A stretch of DNA of 64,000 nt, taken from the NCBI RefSeq assembly GCF_002216855.1, contig NZ_CP022355.1, positions 372,001-436,000 on the forward strand, written 5' to 3'. This DNA comes from Paraphotobacterium marinum. Its GTDB lineage: Bacteria > Pseudomonadota > Gammaproteobacteria > Enterobacterales > Vibrionaceae. The notes under the pieces are model-generated. The model searched no databases, was not told the DNA's origin, and saw nothing but the letters and a program-made list of their open reading frames with translations. The translations under genes and the position numbers were made by a program. This document shows positions 19,737 through 29,397 of this stretch, in pieces (position 1 is the first letter of the stretch; the number at the start of each line of letters is the position of its first letter).

Positions 19737-21092
19737 TTAACATCCTTTAAAATTTAGTTTATGTTCAATGAGTTCAATAAAATTATTTCCTCTTTCTTCA
19801 AAGTTTTTAAATTGATCAAAACTAGCACATCCTGGAGAAAACAATATTATATCTGTCTTGGACACAATTGAAACAAGGTTTTTTATTAAGGCATTTAAGT
19901 CTCGATAATATGTGCAATCAAATAACTTAGAAAAGTAAGCTCCATCTTTACCAAAAGAATAAACTTTAATTTTTTCTTTGGAACACTCATTTACTACTTG
20001 ACTAAAATCATCACCTTTATAAATACCTCCTAAAATCAAATGAAGTTGAGCATCATTTTCCTTCAGGGCTTTAATAGCTTCAAAAGTACTTGCAGCGTTT
20101 GTTGATTTGGAATCATTAATACATAAACATCTTTCCGTTTTGATATACTGAAACCTATGTGGTAAACCAGGAAATTTTTTATAGTACTAATACACTTATT
20201 TAATGAAACAGACATTGCATTAATGATGTTAAGAACCACTAATATATTTAAATAGTTGTGGAAACCTTTTAACTTAATTTCATTACTTGAAAATAAAAAT
20301 TTGTCTTTATAATAAAGCTTACGTCTTTATTATTTAGGTTTCCATCACAAAAACTTAAATGAAAGCCGTCTTTTTTATTTTTATCAAAACTTACACATTT
20401 TTGGTTAGGTTCAATAGAGCAAGGCCAAGTATTTATATCATCTTGATTATAAATACATAGTTTGCTTTTGGTAAATATTTTTGTTTGGCCATTTTATATT
20501 CATAAAATGAAGCATATCGTTCTATATGATCTTCTGAAAGATTTAAGAAAACCGATATTTTAGTTTTTAAGTTTTCTATTGTTTCTAGTTGATAACTAGA
20601 TAACTCTAAAACATAGAGCTCATAGTCATGGTCTAAAAGAGATAAAGCTGGAATACCAATGTTACCGCCTATACCAACTTTAAGTGATGCTGCTTTTAAA
20701 ACATCACCCGTAAGCTGTGTGACTGTACTTTTACCGTTTGAACCAGTTATAGCAATTACAGGTTTATCTGTAAAATATGAAAATAATTCAATATCACCAA
20801 TTATGTCAATATTATTTTTTTTTGCTTCTAAGAAAACACCTCTATTAATGTTTATACCAGGACTTACAATAATCAAATCACATTTTAATACATTACTATC
20901 ATCGAAACCCTCAAAAGATACGTTTATATAATTATCAAATTGATAAACATCAACAACTTCCTTACTATCATAGGCTTCAATTTTCCAAGGCAATTTGTTT
21001 TCTAATATAAATTTAATAACAGAAATGCCTGTCTTTCCCAATCCACAAACAGCTACTCTTAAATTTTTATTAATTTTATTATGTAAGGTCAT
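19737..21092 (-). pseudogene. murD: UDP-N-acetylmuramoylalanine--D-glutamate ligase MurD, three frameshifts
   Basis: Adds D-Glu to UDP-MurNAc-Ala. Part 1 (21092 to about 20482) has VAVCGLGKTGISVI, the ATP motif VIAITGSNGKSTVTQL and LELSSYQLETIENLK. Part 2 reads KIFTKSKLCIYNQDDINTWP after adding a base at T5 20478-20482. Part 3 reads KFLFSSNEIKLKGFHNYLN after a second loss between about 20308 and 20320, in a short imperfect repeat rather than a long run. Part 4 reads KFPGLPHRFQYIKTERC, CINDSKSTNAASTFEAIKAL, LGGIYKGDDF and FSPGCASFDQFKNFEERG after a base added at T6 20175-20180. With three bases added the gene is 452 residues and ends at 19737. All ligase motifs survive. It is the most damaged essential gene here. 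Confidence 0.9.
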
Positions 21093-21098
21093 AAACTT

Positions 21099-22181
21099 TT
21101 ATCTTATTTTTAAAGTAATTAATGCTAATAAAACTAACAAAAACGTAATAATCCAAAATCTCACAATGACCCTAGGCTCTGGCCAACCTTTAAGTTCATA
21201 ATGGTGATGAATAGGAGCCATTTTGAATACCCTTCGTCCTCTCATTTTAAATGAACCCACTTGTAAAATAACAGAGACTGTTTCCATTACAAACACTCCG
21301 CCCATAATGACTAACAGAAATTCTTGACGAACTAAAATAGCTATAATTCCTAGAGCAGCCCCAAGAGCAAGTGATCCTAAGTCACCCATAAAAACCTGTG
21401 CTGGATATGTATTAAACCAAAGAAAGCCCAATCCTGCACCAACGATCGCTGTACATGCAATGACAAGTTCATTTGCTTTTTCAACATAAGGAATGTGAAG
21501 ATAATCGGCATAATTTATATTACTAGTTAAATATGCAAGTAAGCCTAAACCACTTGCTACCATCACTGTAGGCATTATAGCAAGGCCGTCCAAACCATCT
21601 GTTAAATTAACTGCATTACTTGTTCCGACTATTACAAAATAAGATAATAAGATATAAAATAAGCCTAATTGAGGCATTACATCTTTAAAAAATGGGATTA
21701 CCAATTCTGTTGCACTTGAGTTATGACCCATATAATACAGAAAAAAAGCAACTAACAATGCTAGGAATGATTGCCAAAAATATTTCCATCTTGCAATCAA
21801 GCCATCTGAGGTTTTCTTGACAACTTTCTTATAATCATCAATAAATCCAATTAGTCCAAAACCCAAAAAAACAAATAAAAACACCCAAACATAATAATTT
21901 GTCAGATTAGCCCATAATAAAATTGAAAATGTAACAGAAAAAATGATCAAAGCACCTCCCATTGTCGGAGTACCTTTTTTTTCATAATGTGATTCAGGCC
22001 CGTCATGACGTACTATTTGTCCAACCTGAAGTAATTGTAATCTTCTTATTAATTTCGGTCCAATAAACAAGGATAATAATAATGATGTGAATATACACAT
22101 TATTGATCTAAAAGTTAGATATTCAAATAACCTTAAAAAGGTATATTTTTCATGAAGTAAACTTGCAAGCCATAAAAACAT
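21099..22181 (-). CDS. mraY: Phospho-MurNAc-pentapeptide transferase MraY
   Basis: Polytopic enzyme that makes lipid I from UDP-MurNAc-pentapeptide and undecaprenyl phosphate. The 360-residue product shows [13 protein letters not shown], the catalytic Asp pair in [22 protein letters not shown] near residue 190, and [34 protein letters not shown] comes near the C-terminus. Around ten transmembrane segments are evident. The next gene, murF, ends one base before its start. It is undamaged although both neighbours are frameshifted. Confidence 0.98.
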   Translation of the reverse strand: MFLWLASLLHEKYTFLRLFEYLTFRSIMCIFTSLLLSLFIGPKLIRRLQLLQVGQIVRHDGPESHYEKKGTPTMGGALIIFSVTFSILLWANLTNYYVWVFLFVFLGFGLIGFIDDYKKVVKKTSDGLIARWKYFWQSFLALLVAFFLYYMGHNSSATELVIPFFKDVMPQLGLFYILLSYFVIVGTSNAVNLTDGLDGLAIMPTVMVASGLGLLAYLTSNINYADYLHIPYVEKANELVIACTAIVGAGLGFLWFNTYPAQVFMGDLGSLALGAALGIIAILVRQEFLLVIMGGVFVMETVSVILQVGSFKMRGRRVFKMAPIHHHYELKGWPEPRVIVRFWIITFLLVLLALITLKIR

Positions 22182-23533
22182 TTAGCTCTCCATTAATGTT
22201 TTAGTTATTGTTTCCATTGTAAATCCACGAGAACCTTTAATTAAAATTGTAAGGGGTTCTGTTTTATCTTTTATTGTTGATAGCAATTCATTTTCTAAAA
22301 GCTTCTTGTCAAAAAAATGCTTACCATTATTTGTATCTGAAATTTGTTTTGAGTACTTACCTAAAGTGAAAACTTCAAAGTTTTTCATCGACTTATTTAT
22401 AGCTATTTTATTATGAAATTCTTCACTATATTTTCCAAGTTCGGCCATATCAGCAAAAACAAAAACTTTCCTACCAGAAAAACCATTTAAAACATCTATT
22501 GCCGAAATAACAGAACCATAACTCGCATTATATGAATCATTTATAACTGTAATCATGTCAGATTTTTTTAGGACTTCCAAACGCTTATCAACACTGCTAA
22601 TTTTTGCTAATCCTTCACTTATCATTTTAGTATTAACTCCTAATTGATAACAACAGCTTATAGCAGCTAAAGCATTCTGAATATTATGTATACCTGGAAT
22701 ATTAAGTACTACTTCAAACTCATCTCCGTAACTTGTTTGACAAACAAAACTACTACTTTCACTAGATTGTTTAATATTTTTTGCAAAAAAATTTGATTTT
22801 TTCTTTTTATTTAAACTAAAAAAAACTATTTTTTTATCAGAGTTATCTTCAATCCATTTTTCACTGAAACTATCTAAATTAATAATACATGTCCCGATTT
22901 TGCTTTTTAATCCAGAAAATATTTCGCCTTTTGCTTTGGCAACTCCTTCCATAGAACCAAAACCCTGAAGGTGTGCTGCTGTTAAATTATTGACCAAAGC
23001 AATATCAGGTTGAACTAGTTTAATATTATCTTTAATCTCACCTTGATGATTGGCTCCTAATTCAATAACTTGGTACTTATTTTCAATATTTGTATTTAAC
23101 AGTGTTAATGGCACACCATAATGATTATTTAAGTTTCCCATAGTCATATTAATAGAACCTAAACTAGATAAAACTGAGGCTATCATTTCCTTAACGGTTG
23201 TTTTTCCACAACTTCCTGTCAAAGCAATTGTTTTTGCATTTGATAATGATTTTATATAAGCACCAATTGCACTCAGGGCGTGCGAAGTTGAATCAACAAC
23301 TATTTGAGGAATATTTAAATCTAGTTTTTGCTTTACAATTAAAGCAACTGCACCATTTTTTATAGCCTGAGAACAAAAATCATGCCCATCAAAATTATCT
23401 CCTTGGATGGCTATAAACAACGAATTTTTTTGACATTCCTTGAATCAATTGTAACAGCATCTATTAAATGTGATTTACCATAAAGATTACCTTTTAAAAC
23501 ATTATTTATTTCACTTAATTGAATTGGTATCAT
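22182..23533 (-). pseudogene. murF: UDP-N-acetylmuramoyl-tripeptide--D-Ala-D-Ala ligase MurF, one N-terminal frameshift
   Basis: Adds D-Ala-D-Ala to complete the UDP-MurNAc pentapeptide. The true start is the ATG at 23533 (IPIQLSEINNVLKGNLYGK ... AVTIDSRNVKK). This frame ends at the run of seven A (plus-strand T7, 23425-23431). One added A joins it to NSLFIAIQGDNFDGHDFCSQA and the rest, which is intact: IALTGSCGKTTVKEM, MTMGNLNNHYGVPLTLL, ELGANHQGEI, INDSYNASYGSVISAI. Repaired length is 450 residues. Without the repair the first usable start is near 23420 and the N-terminal domain lacks about 38 residues. Its 5' end overlaps murE by 23 bases. Confidence 0.92.
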
Positions 23534-25019
23534 TTTTTAACCCTAAAGCTTTTTTTACTTCATCTCTATCTGAGAAAACTATTTTTTTATCTCCAATAAT
23601 TTGATAGTTTTCATGTCCTTTTCCAGCAACCATAATAATATCATTTTGATCTGCTTTATCTATTGCATATTGAATAGCTTTTCCTCTATCCGGTATAACA
23701 TGAAGATTTGTTTTATCTTTAATCCCGCTCATAATATCATCTAAAATTAATTTAGGATCTTCCGTTCTTGGGTTGTCATTTGTCAAAATCAATTTATCTG
23801 ATAAATTATCTGCAATACGTCCCATTTCTACTCTTTTTCCTCGATCACGATCTCCACCACAACCGAATACACACCAAATCTTACCTTTTTTTAAGGAAAG
23901 ACTGCTCAATGCTTTATGTAGGGCATCAGGAGTGTGAGCATAATCAACAACTACGGTCGGATTGTCATAATTATGAAAAATTTCCATTCTCCCTTCAACG
24001 GAGACCAACTTTTCTGCTGTATTTATCAAATCATCAAGCTTAAAGCCAAGCAATAAAAGAGATGCTAAGCTTAAAAGTACATTAGTAATATTAAATGATC
24101 CAAGTAAATTAATTTCAATTTCAAATTCAGTTAAATGTGAGGCACAAATAAGTAGTGTTTTTTGCCCAACATATCGTATATTTTTTACATAAATATAATT
24201 TTTAGTTAAAGATGATAAATCATAATTTTTTATTGAAATAAGAAAACAATCATTAAGTTTTTTACTCCATTTTTGACCCACTAAATCATCATAATTTAAT
24301 ACCATATTTTTAACATTATGAGTACTAAAAAAGAGGAACTTACTTTTCTCATAACTTTCCATTGTTTTATGGTAATCCAGATGATCTCTACTTAAATTAG
24401 TAAAAATTCCAACATCAAAATTTATATTTTTAACTCTATGCTGCACTAAACCATGTGATGACACTTCCATAGCTGTAATTTTAGAGCCAATCGTAACAAA
24501 ATCGTGTATATTTTTTTGGATACTTATTGGATTTCCAGTAGTATTTATACTCGGTTTCAAATTATTCAATTCACCAGAACCATTAGTACCCATAATAGTA
24601 GATTTTTGACCTAACAAGTCCAACCACTGCGCAATTATGTGAGTAATTGATGTTTTACCATTAGTTCCTGTTACACCAATAATACGGTGATTTTTACTCG
24701 GATAATTATAAAAGCGCCCTCCAATATCAGAGAGTATATTTTTTAGGTTTTTTATTTTAACCACAAGACAATTGTCACTATACTCAATGCTTCTATCTTC
24801 AAGGTCACTATTAGTTTCCTTCAAAATACAAGTTGCTCCATTTTTGATAGCATCTTTAATAAAATCGTTTGATGTGTGTTTTTCACCATTAATTGCTATA
24901 AATAAAAAGTCTTTCTTAACATCCTGACTATTTATTGTTAACCCCTTAATTAGATAAGATTTATTAATTTTGATCCAAGGTTCAATTAATAATTTAAAAT
25001 CAACTTGAGTTGTATTCAC
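23511..25019 (-). CDS. murE: UDP-N-acetylmuramoyl-tripeptide synthetase MurE (meso-diaminopimelate adding)
   Basis: Adds the third residue to the peptidoglycan stem peptide. The 502-residue product has the ATP motif IGVTGTNGKTSITHII near residue 117, the carbamylated-lysine region, MEVSSHGLVQHRV, TNLSRDHLDYH and VVDYAHTPDALHKAL. The motif DNPRTEDP near residue 415 is the one that selects meso-diaminopimelate, so the cell has Gram-negative type peptidoglycan. It lies between ftsI (15-base gap) and murF (overlap). Confidence 0.97.
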   Translation of the reverse strand: MNTTQVDFKLLIEPWIKINKSYLIKGLTINSQDVKKDFLFIAINGEKHTSNDFIKDAIKNGATCILKETNSDLEDRSIEYSDNCLVVKIKNLKNILSDIGGRFYNYPSKNHRIIGVTGTNGKTSITHIIAQWLDLLGQKSTIMGTNGSGELNNLKPSINTTGNPISIQKNIHDFVTIGSKITAMEVSSHGLVQHRVKNINFDVGIFTNLSRDHLDYHKTMESYEKSKFLFFSTHNVKNMVLNYDDLVGQKWSKKLNDCFLISIKNYDLSSLTKNYIYVKNIRYVGQKTLLICASHLTEFEIEINLLGSFNITNVLLSLASLLLLGFKLDDLINTAEKLVSVEGRMEIFHNYDNPTVVVDYAHTPDALHKALSSLSLKKGKIWCVFGCGGDRDRGKRVEMGRIADNLSDKLILTNDNPRTEDPKLILDDIMSGIKDKTNLHVIPDRGKAIQYAIDKADQNDIIMVAGKGHENYQIIGDKKIVFSDRDEVKKALGLKNDTNSIK

Positions 25020-25034
25020 TGAACTAATCCTTTA

Positions 25035-26753
25035 TTAATTTTGGTCTGGTGGTATATTCAAGATTTGTAATGCATCTTTCATGACTTCAGAAAATAGTGG
25101 TGCAGCCACTTGGCTAGCATAATAACTGTCACCCTTCGGGTCTCGCACAACAACAACTAAAGCAAGCTGTGGGTTACTCATCGGAGCTAATCCTGCCGTT
25201 AACACATTGTAATTATTACCATAACGCCCATCACTACCATCTACAACAAGAGCTGTACCTGTTTTAGCACCAATTCGATATCCTTTAACATCCGCTCTAA
25301 AAACTCCCCCACCTTCAGCAGCATTTGTTGCAGCCTCTAACATATTAAGAACACTATCAACATCTTTGCGATCCACGACTCTTTTACCTTTCGTTTTATC
25401 TTTCAACTTTAAAAGTGACAGATTATTTACAACACCATGATTCCCTAAAGCAGCATAAGCTTTAGCTAACTGTATAGCGGTAAAACTTACACCATAACCA
25501 AAACCTAACCTTGACTTATCCACAGTATTCCAGTTTTTTCTCGATAAATGTAAAGTACCTGAAGCTTCACCATCTAATTCTAAATTTGTTTTTTTACCCA
25601 AACCAAAATCACTCTCCATCATCAAAATATTCTTAACAGGAGTTGCAAGAGCTAGTTTTGCTGATCCTATGTTACTAGATCTCATGAGAATTTCTTTTAA
25701 GCTCGAATATTTATCCATTGTTTCAGTATCTGTAATAGTAGAGCCATCAATTCTCCAGGTTCTAGAGGGAATGTGAACTAATGTTTTTGTAGTCGCCACA
25801 TGCGACTTTAAAGCAGCTAAAATAGTAAATGGTTTGATCGTTGAACCAGGTTCAACAATATCAGTTATCGCTTTATTTTGCATTCGGTAACTTTGAAAAT
25901 CATTTCGATTATTTGGGTTAAAGCTTGGGCTAGATACCAATGCTAAAATTTCTCCAGTTTTAACATCAACCATGACTACTTGAACTGAGTCACAGTCGTA
26001 ATCTAATTGATACTGTTTCGCTGCTTTATAGGCGGCAGTTTGAATTCTCTGATCAATGCTTAATTGAATTGGTTTTCCAGGTTGATTATCCTTTAATGAT
26101 ATATTCTCAATAATATTACCATTACCATCTTTACGGTAAGTTTTACTTCCTGGATGCCCTGTCAACCATTTATCATATTTTTTTTCGATGCCCTCAAGAC
26201 CATGTCCATCAATTCCAGTTACTCCTATTAATTGAGAAGCAATTTCTGCAGATGGATAGTATCTCTTGGAAGTTTGTTTTAGATAAATTCCATCTAATTT
26301 TAATTTTTGTATATATCGTCCAACATCGGATGTTACTTGACGTGCAACATACATGAACCGTTTATTTTTATTAGCATTTAATTTTTTTTCAAATTTATTT
26401 CTATTAAGATGTAATACGTTGAAAAAAGCATCCCAATATTTTTTTTGTTTGTTTAGACTGTCAGAAGAAAAAATTTTTTTTGGATCTGCAACAATAGTTT
26501 TAGCTTGAACACTTACGGCTAATAGAACTCCATTTCGATCATAAATAGCACCGCGATCAGAGTATATTTTTTCAATCCTTAAAGACCTCAAGTTACCCTG
26601 CTCAATGAGCTCTGGAGATTCAATTAATTGAAGGTAAGCAACCTGAGACAATATTGCTAAAAAAATCACAAATACTGTGAAACAAATTAACTGAAATCTC
26701 CAAGTTATTACGATCTTTTTTTTCTTTTTTTGAGAATTATTTATCTTTTTCAT
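25035..26753 (-). CDS. ftsI: Septal peptidoglycan transpeptidase FtsI (PBP3)
   Basis: Class B penicillin-binding protein that cross-links septal peptidoglycan with FtsW. After a lysine-rich cytoplasmic tail there is one transmembrane segment (about residues 17-38, FQLICFTVFVIFLAILS). The pedestal domain has RGAIYDRNGVLLAVS. The transpeptidase domain carries all three motifs: SxxK in EPGSTIKPFTIL, SxN in SSNIGSAKLA and KTG in GAKTGTALVV. I take the ATG at 26753 (MKKINN); an in-frame ATG at 26765 would add four residues. The start overlaps the ftsL end by 17 bases. There are 572 residues. Confidence 0.97.
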   Translation of the reverse strand: MKKINNSQKKKKKIVITWRFQLICFTVFVIFLAILSQVAYLQLIESPELIEQGNLRSLRIEKIYSDRGAIYDRNGVLLAVSVQAKTIVADPKKIFSSDSLNKQKKYWDAFFNVLHLNRNKFEKKLNANKNKRFMYVARQVTSDVGRYIQKLKLDGIYLKQTSKRYYPSAEIASQLIGVTGIDGHGLEGIEKKYDKWLTGHPGSKTYRKDGNGNIIENISLKDNQPGKPIQLSIDQRIQTAAYKAAKQYQLDYDCDSVQVVMVDVKTGEILALVSSPSFNPNNRNDFQSYRMQNKAITDIVEPGSTIKPFTILAALKSHVATTKTLVHIPSRTWRIDGSTITDTETMDKYSSLKEILMRSSNIGSAKLALATPVKNILMMESDFGLGKKTNLELDGEASGTLHLSRKNWNTVDKSRLGFGYGVSFTAIQLAKAYAALGNHGVVNNLSLLKLKDKTKGKRVVDRKDVDSVLNMLEAATNAAEGGGVFRADVKGYRIGAKTGTALVVDGSDGRYGNNYNVLTAGLAPMSNPQLALVVVVRDPKGDSYYASQVAAPLFSEVMKDALQILNIPPDQN

Positions 26754-27081
26754 TTTTTTGTACAATAACTTCCATTTGTGTATTTGGCCTTTTCATATTT
26801 AACTTATTTTCTGCAAAATTTTCGATTCTACTACTTTCTGTTAATACACTATATTCAATATTCTGATTAACCCACTCTTCTTTTAATTTTTCACGTTTTT
26901 CTGATAAAACATCATTAACTGTAACTAAGTTTCTGGAAGCATCTGTAACTAGTACAATTGCAATAGCAGTACAAAAAATTAAAAATAATATCATAACCTC
27001 AACTTTAAAACATTTGATAAAGTCATTAAAAATATGAATTAATAAATTGGGTTGCTCCGTTTGATTTTTTTTTAATTTCAT
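26737..27081 (-). CDS. ftsL: Cell division protein FtsL
   Basis: Small bitopic divisome protein of the FtsQLB complex. The 114 residues include a cytoplasmic N-terminus ([19 protein letters not shown]), one transmembrane segment (about 30-50, [20 protein letters not shown]) and a periplasmic coiled coil ([22 protein letters not shown]). The family ending with [18 protein letters not shown] is close to the MxxPxxxxxxxV pattern of other FtsL proteins. It overlaps rsmH by four bases and ftsI by 17. The sequence is poorly conserved in this family; position and topology carry much of the call. Confidence 0.93.
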   Translation of the reverse strand: MKLKKNQTEQPNLLIHIFNDFIKCFKVEVMILFLIFCTAIAIVLVTDASRNLVTVNDVLSEKREKLKEEWVNQNIEYSVLTESSRIENFAENKLNMKRPNTQMEVIVQKNEKDK

Positions 27082-28046
27082 AATTTCTCAGCAATCCTTA
27101 ATATTGAGCTTCTTGAGCGGATATTAGATAATATCTCTTCATCTGATGGTTTTATCGCTTTAGATAATGCTTTTATTAGTGGCTTACTTGTCATGGAATT
27201 CACCTCATCATCAGTTAAAGGTAAACCTTTTGGTAACGCTTTTCGTCTAGATTTTTCCCTAATGAATTGCTTAACAATTCTATCCTCTAAAGAATGAAAA
27301 CTAATAACTGATAGTCTCCCCCCTTTCTTCAAAACATCTATACTATCATTTAATACTTTTTTTATTTCTTCAAGTTCATTATTTATATATATACGAAACG
27401 CTTGGAAGCTTCTAGTAGCCGGATGTTTATTTTTATCTTTTTTAGGAGTAGCCAACTCAATGATCTGAGCAAGCTGAAGAGTATTTTCGAGTTCAGGTGT
27501 TTCATCAGATTCCCGATAAGCAACTATTGCTTTAGCAATTCGGTAAGCAAACTTTTCTTCTCCATAATTTTTCAATACATAAAAAATCTCTTCAATTGAG
27601 GCAACTGAAAGCCACTCTTTTAGAGTCATTCCTGAATTAGAATTCATTCTCATATCTAAAGGACCATCTTTTGAAAAACTAAAACCTCTCTCAGCATTGT
27701 CTAACTGAGGAGAAGAAACTCCTAAATCTAACAAAATACCGTCAATTTCTCCGGTTAACCCTCTTTCATTAACAAAATATTTTAGATTTGAAAAATCACC
27801 TTGCTCTATTTCAAATCTATTGTCTTTAATATTTTCCCTTGCATATTTTATAGCAGATGGGTCTCTATCAATTGCAATTAATCGTCCATTAGCATTAAGT
27901 TTTTCAAGAATTTTTTTTGAGTGGCCACCTCTACCAAAGGTTCCATCAATATAAACTCCATTAGGTTCAATAGCTAAACCATTGATCGACTCGTTTAGTA
28001 AAACTGAAACGTGGGTGGGTTGTGTAATGTTTATTTCAGAATCCAT
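27078..28046 (-). CDS. rsmH: 16S rRNA m4C1402 methyltransferase RsmH (MraW)
   Basis: SAM-dependent N4-methyltransferase of 16S rRNA C1402, acting on the same nucleotide as RsmI. The family start is [19 protein letters not shown]. Motifs: [18 protein letters not shown] (SAM binding), [34 protein letters not shown] and GPLDMRMNS, then [15 protein letters not shown] use the ATG at 28046; a longer frame to 28109 would run through the rnpB terminator and into the RNA gene. It is the first gene of the dcw cluster; mraZ, usually upstream, is absent and rnpB takes its place. The product has 322 residues. Confidence 0.95.
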   Translation of the reverse strand: MDSEINITQPTHVSVLLNESINGLAIEPNGVYIDGTFGRGGHSKKILEKLNANGRLIAIDRDPSAIKYARENIKDNRFEIEQGDFSNLKYFVNERGLTGEIDGILLDLGVSSPQLDNAERGFSFSKDGPLDMRMNSNSGMTLKEWLSVASIEEIFYVLKNYGEEKFAYRIAKAIVAYRESDETPELENTLQLAQIIELATPKKDKNKHPATRSFQAFRIYINNELEEIKKVLNDSIDVLKKGGRLSVISFHSLEDRIVKQFIREKSRRKALPKGLPLTDDEVNSMTSKPLIKALSKAIKPSDEEILSNIRSRSSILRIAEKL

Positions 28047-28064
28047 AGTGTATCTTTCATTAAT

Positions 28065-28089
28065 AAAAAAAAGCCCATTTGAAATGGGC
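28065..28089 (-). terminator. Rho-independent terminator of rnpB
   Basis: GC-containing stem GCCCATT / AATGGGC (28073-28079 and 28083-28089) followed by eight T on the minus strand. It lies just after the RNase P RNA and only 19 bases before the rsmH start, so dcw transcription needs read-through or a promoter inside this short gap. Confidence 0.85.
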
Positions 28090-28092
28090 GAG

Positions 28093-28442
28093 TTTGAGAG
28101 TTTTAACAATAAGCCGGGTTTTGTACCATTAAGAAATGGTGATGATCATTCATCTAGACTAATAATCACTTATTAGTTCAAGCAACCTACCCGCTTCAAA
28201 TATGGGCCATATGTAAGAAGCCTATTTGGTCTTGCTCTAAGTGGAGTTTACAATGCCATAATTATTACTAATTATGCGGTGCGCTCTTACCGCACCATTT
28301 CACCCTTACCTGTCGGCGGTATATTTTCTGTTGCACTTGTCGTAAGCTCACGCTCCCCAGACGTTATCTGGCACTTTGCCCTGTAGAGCCCGGACTTTCC
28401 TCCCCCTGAATTAATCAGGCAGCGATCATCTTTTAAAACTCT
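28093..28442 (-). ncRNA. rnpB: RNase P RNA, bacterial type A, shortened
   Basis: Catalytic RNA that trims the 5' ends of tRNA precursors. The most conserved blocks are plain on the minus strand: GAGGAAAGTCCGGGCTC near the 5' end, GTGCAACAGA, ACAGGTAAGGGTGAAA, GGTGCGGTAAGAGCGCACCGC (P13/P14 region), GTAAACTCCAC, and AGCAAGACCAAATAGG. Then AAGCGGGTAGGTTGCTTGA, CTAGATGAATGATC and ACAAAACCCGGCTTA lie near the 3' end. The ends are set by a perfect P1 pairing of AGAGTTTTAA with TTAAAACTCT. Compared with E. coli (377 nt) it lacks the P12 hairpin between CCGCCGA and CAGGTAAGG, and its P3 is much reduced; the length is about 350 nt. Confidence 0.96.
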
Positions 28443-28448
28443 AAATCA

Positions 28449-28454
28449 ATTATA
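28449..28454 (-). promoter_or_regulatory. -10 element of the rnpB promoter
   Basis: Perfect TATAAT on the minus strand, six bases upstream of the predicted 5' end of RNase P RNA at 28442. I see no good -35 box at the right distance. Confidence 0.65.
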
Positions 28455-28474
28455 CAAACAAAAAATGATTTAAT

Positions 28475-29365
28475 CTATATTTTATTGTTAATACTTAATG
28501 CCCACTTATATAAATTGTTTTTTTTTATTTCATGAATTTCCGCAGTTAAATTAACAGCTTGTTTGAGTGAACATTGAGACTTTAAAATATTAAAAGTTCT
28601 TTTTACTCTATCGGGTATGTCAAAATTATCATCTTCCTTGCCTTGATATCCCTCAATTAATAAAACAAATTCACCTTTTTTATTATTTTCATCACTATTC
28701 AACCAATTTATTACATCCTTAGACTTTAAACGTTTAATGCTTTCAAACTTTTTGGTCAGCTCACGAGCCAAGACAATATAACGTTCGCCGTCTAAAACAT
28801 TATGAATATCTGTTACTGTATTCATAATTCTATGTGGAGATTCGTAAAAAATCGTCGTAAATGGACATTGAGCAATTTCATTTAAAATCTTAGTTCTATT
28901 TATTTTTTTTTGTGGAAAAAAGCCTAAAAAAGAAAACTTGTCAGTTGTCATACCAGAGCCAGATAAAGCGGTGATTAATGCACAAGGTCCAGGTAAAGGA
29001 ACCACATCAATGTTAACTTTTTTACATTCAGATACTAAAAAATACCCGGGATCATTTATCAAAGGAGTACCTGCATCAGACACCAAAGCAATATTTATCT
29101 CTTGTTTCAACTTATCTATAATTAATTTAGTTTTATCTTTTTCATTATAATTATGAAAAGAAATCACGTCTTTTTTAATACTGTAGTTAGATAATAAGTA
29201 TTTAGTTACTCTTGTATCTTCGGCTATAATTAAATCCACATTTTTAAGAACTGTCAGTGCCCTATTTGTTATATCACCAAGGTTACCAATCGGCGTTGGT
29301 ACTATAAATAATTTACCTGTTGTTTGATTATTAATATCTGTCATTTGTGTATATTCACGTTTCAT
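28475..29365 (-). CDS. rsmI: 16S rRNA 2'-O-ribose C1402 methyltransferase RsmI
   Basis: Tetrapyrrole-methylase-fold enzyme that methylates the ribose of C1402 of 16S rRNA, complementing RsmH. Motifs seen are LFIVPTPIGNLGDITNRAL, DLIIAEDTRVTKYLL, ALVSDAGTPLINDPG (SAM site) and PLPGPCALITALSGSGM, followed by FYESPHRIMNT, VLARELTKKFESI and the C-terminal KKNNLYKWAL. An ATG at 29344 (MTDINN) is an alternative start, since the first seven residues are not family-like. It diverges from lpoA, as in E. coli and Pseudomonas. There are up to 296 residues. Confidence 0.96.
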   Translation of the reverse strand: MKREYTQMTDINNQTTGKLFIVPTPIGNLGDITNRALTVLKNVDLIIAEDTRVTKYLLSNYSIKKDVISFHNYNEKDKTKLIIDKLKQEINIALVSDAGTPLINDPGYFLVSECKKVNIDVVPLPGPCALITALSGSGMTTDKFSFLGFFPQKKINRTKILNEIAQCPFTTIFYESPHRIMNTVTDIHNVLDGERYIVLARELTKKFESIKRLKSKDVINWLNSDENNKKGEFVLLIEGYQGKEDDNFDIPDRVKRTFNILKSQCSLKQAVNLTAEIHEIKKNNLYKWALSINNKI

Positions 29366-29397
29366 AATAATATATAATATAATAAAATTATCTATTT

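Noticed and set aside
28047-28109. Longer N-terminus of RsmH
   Set aside because: It would run through the rnpB terminator and the 3' end of the RNA, and the extra residues are unlike the family.
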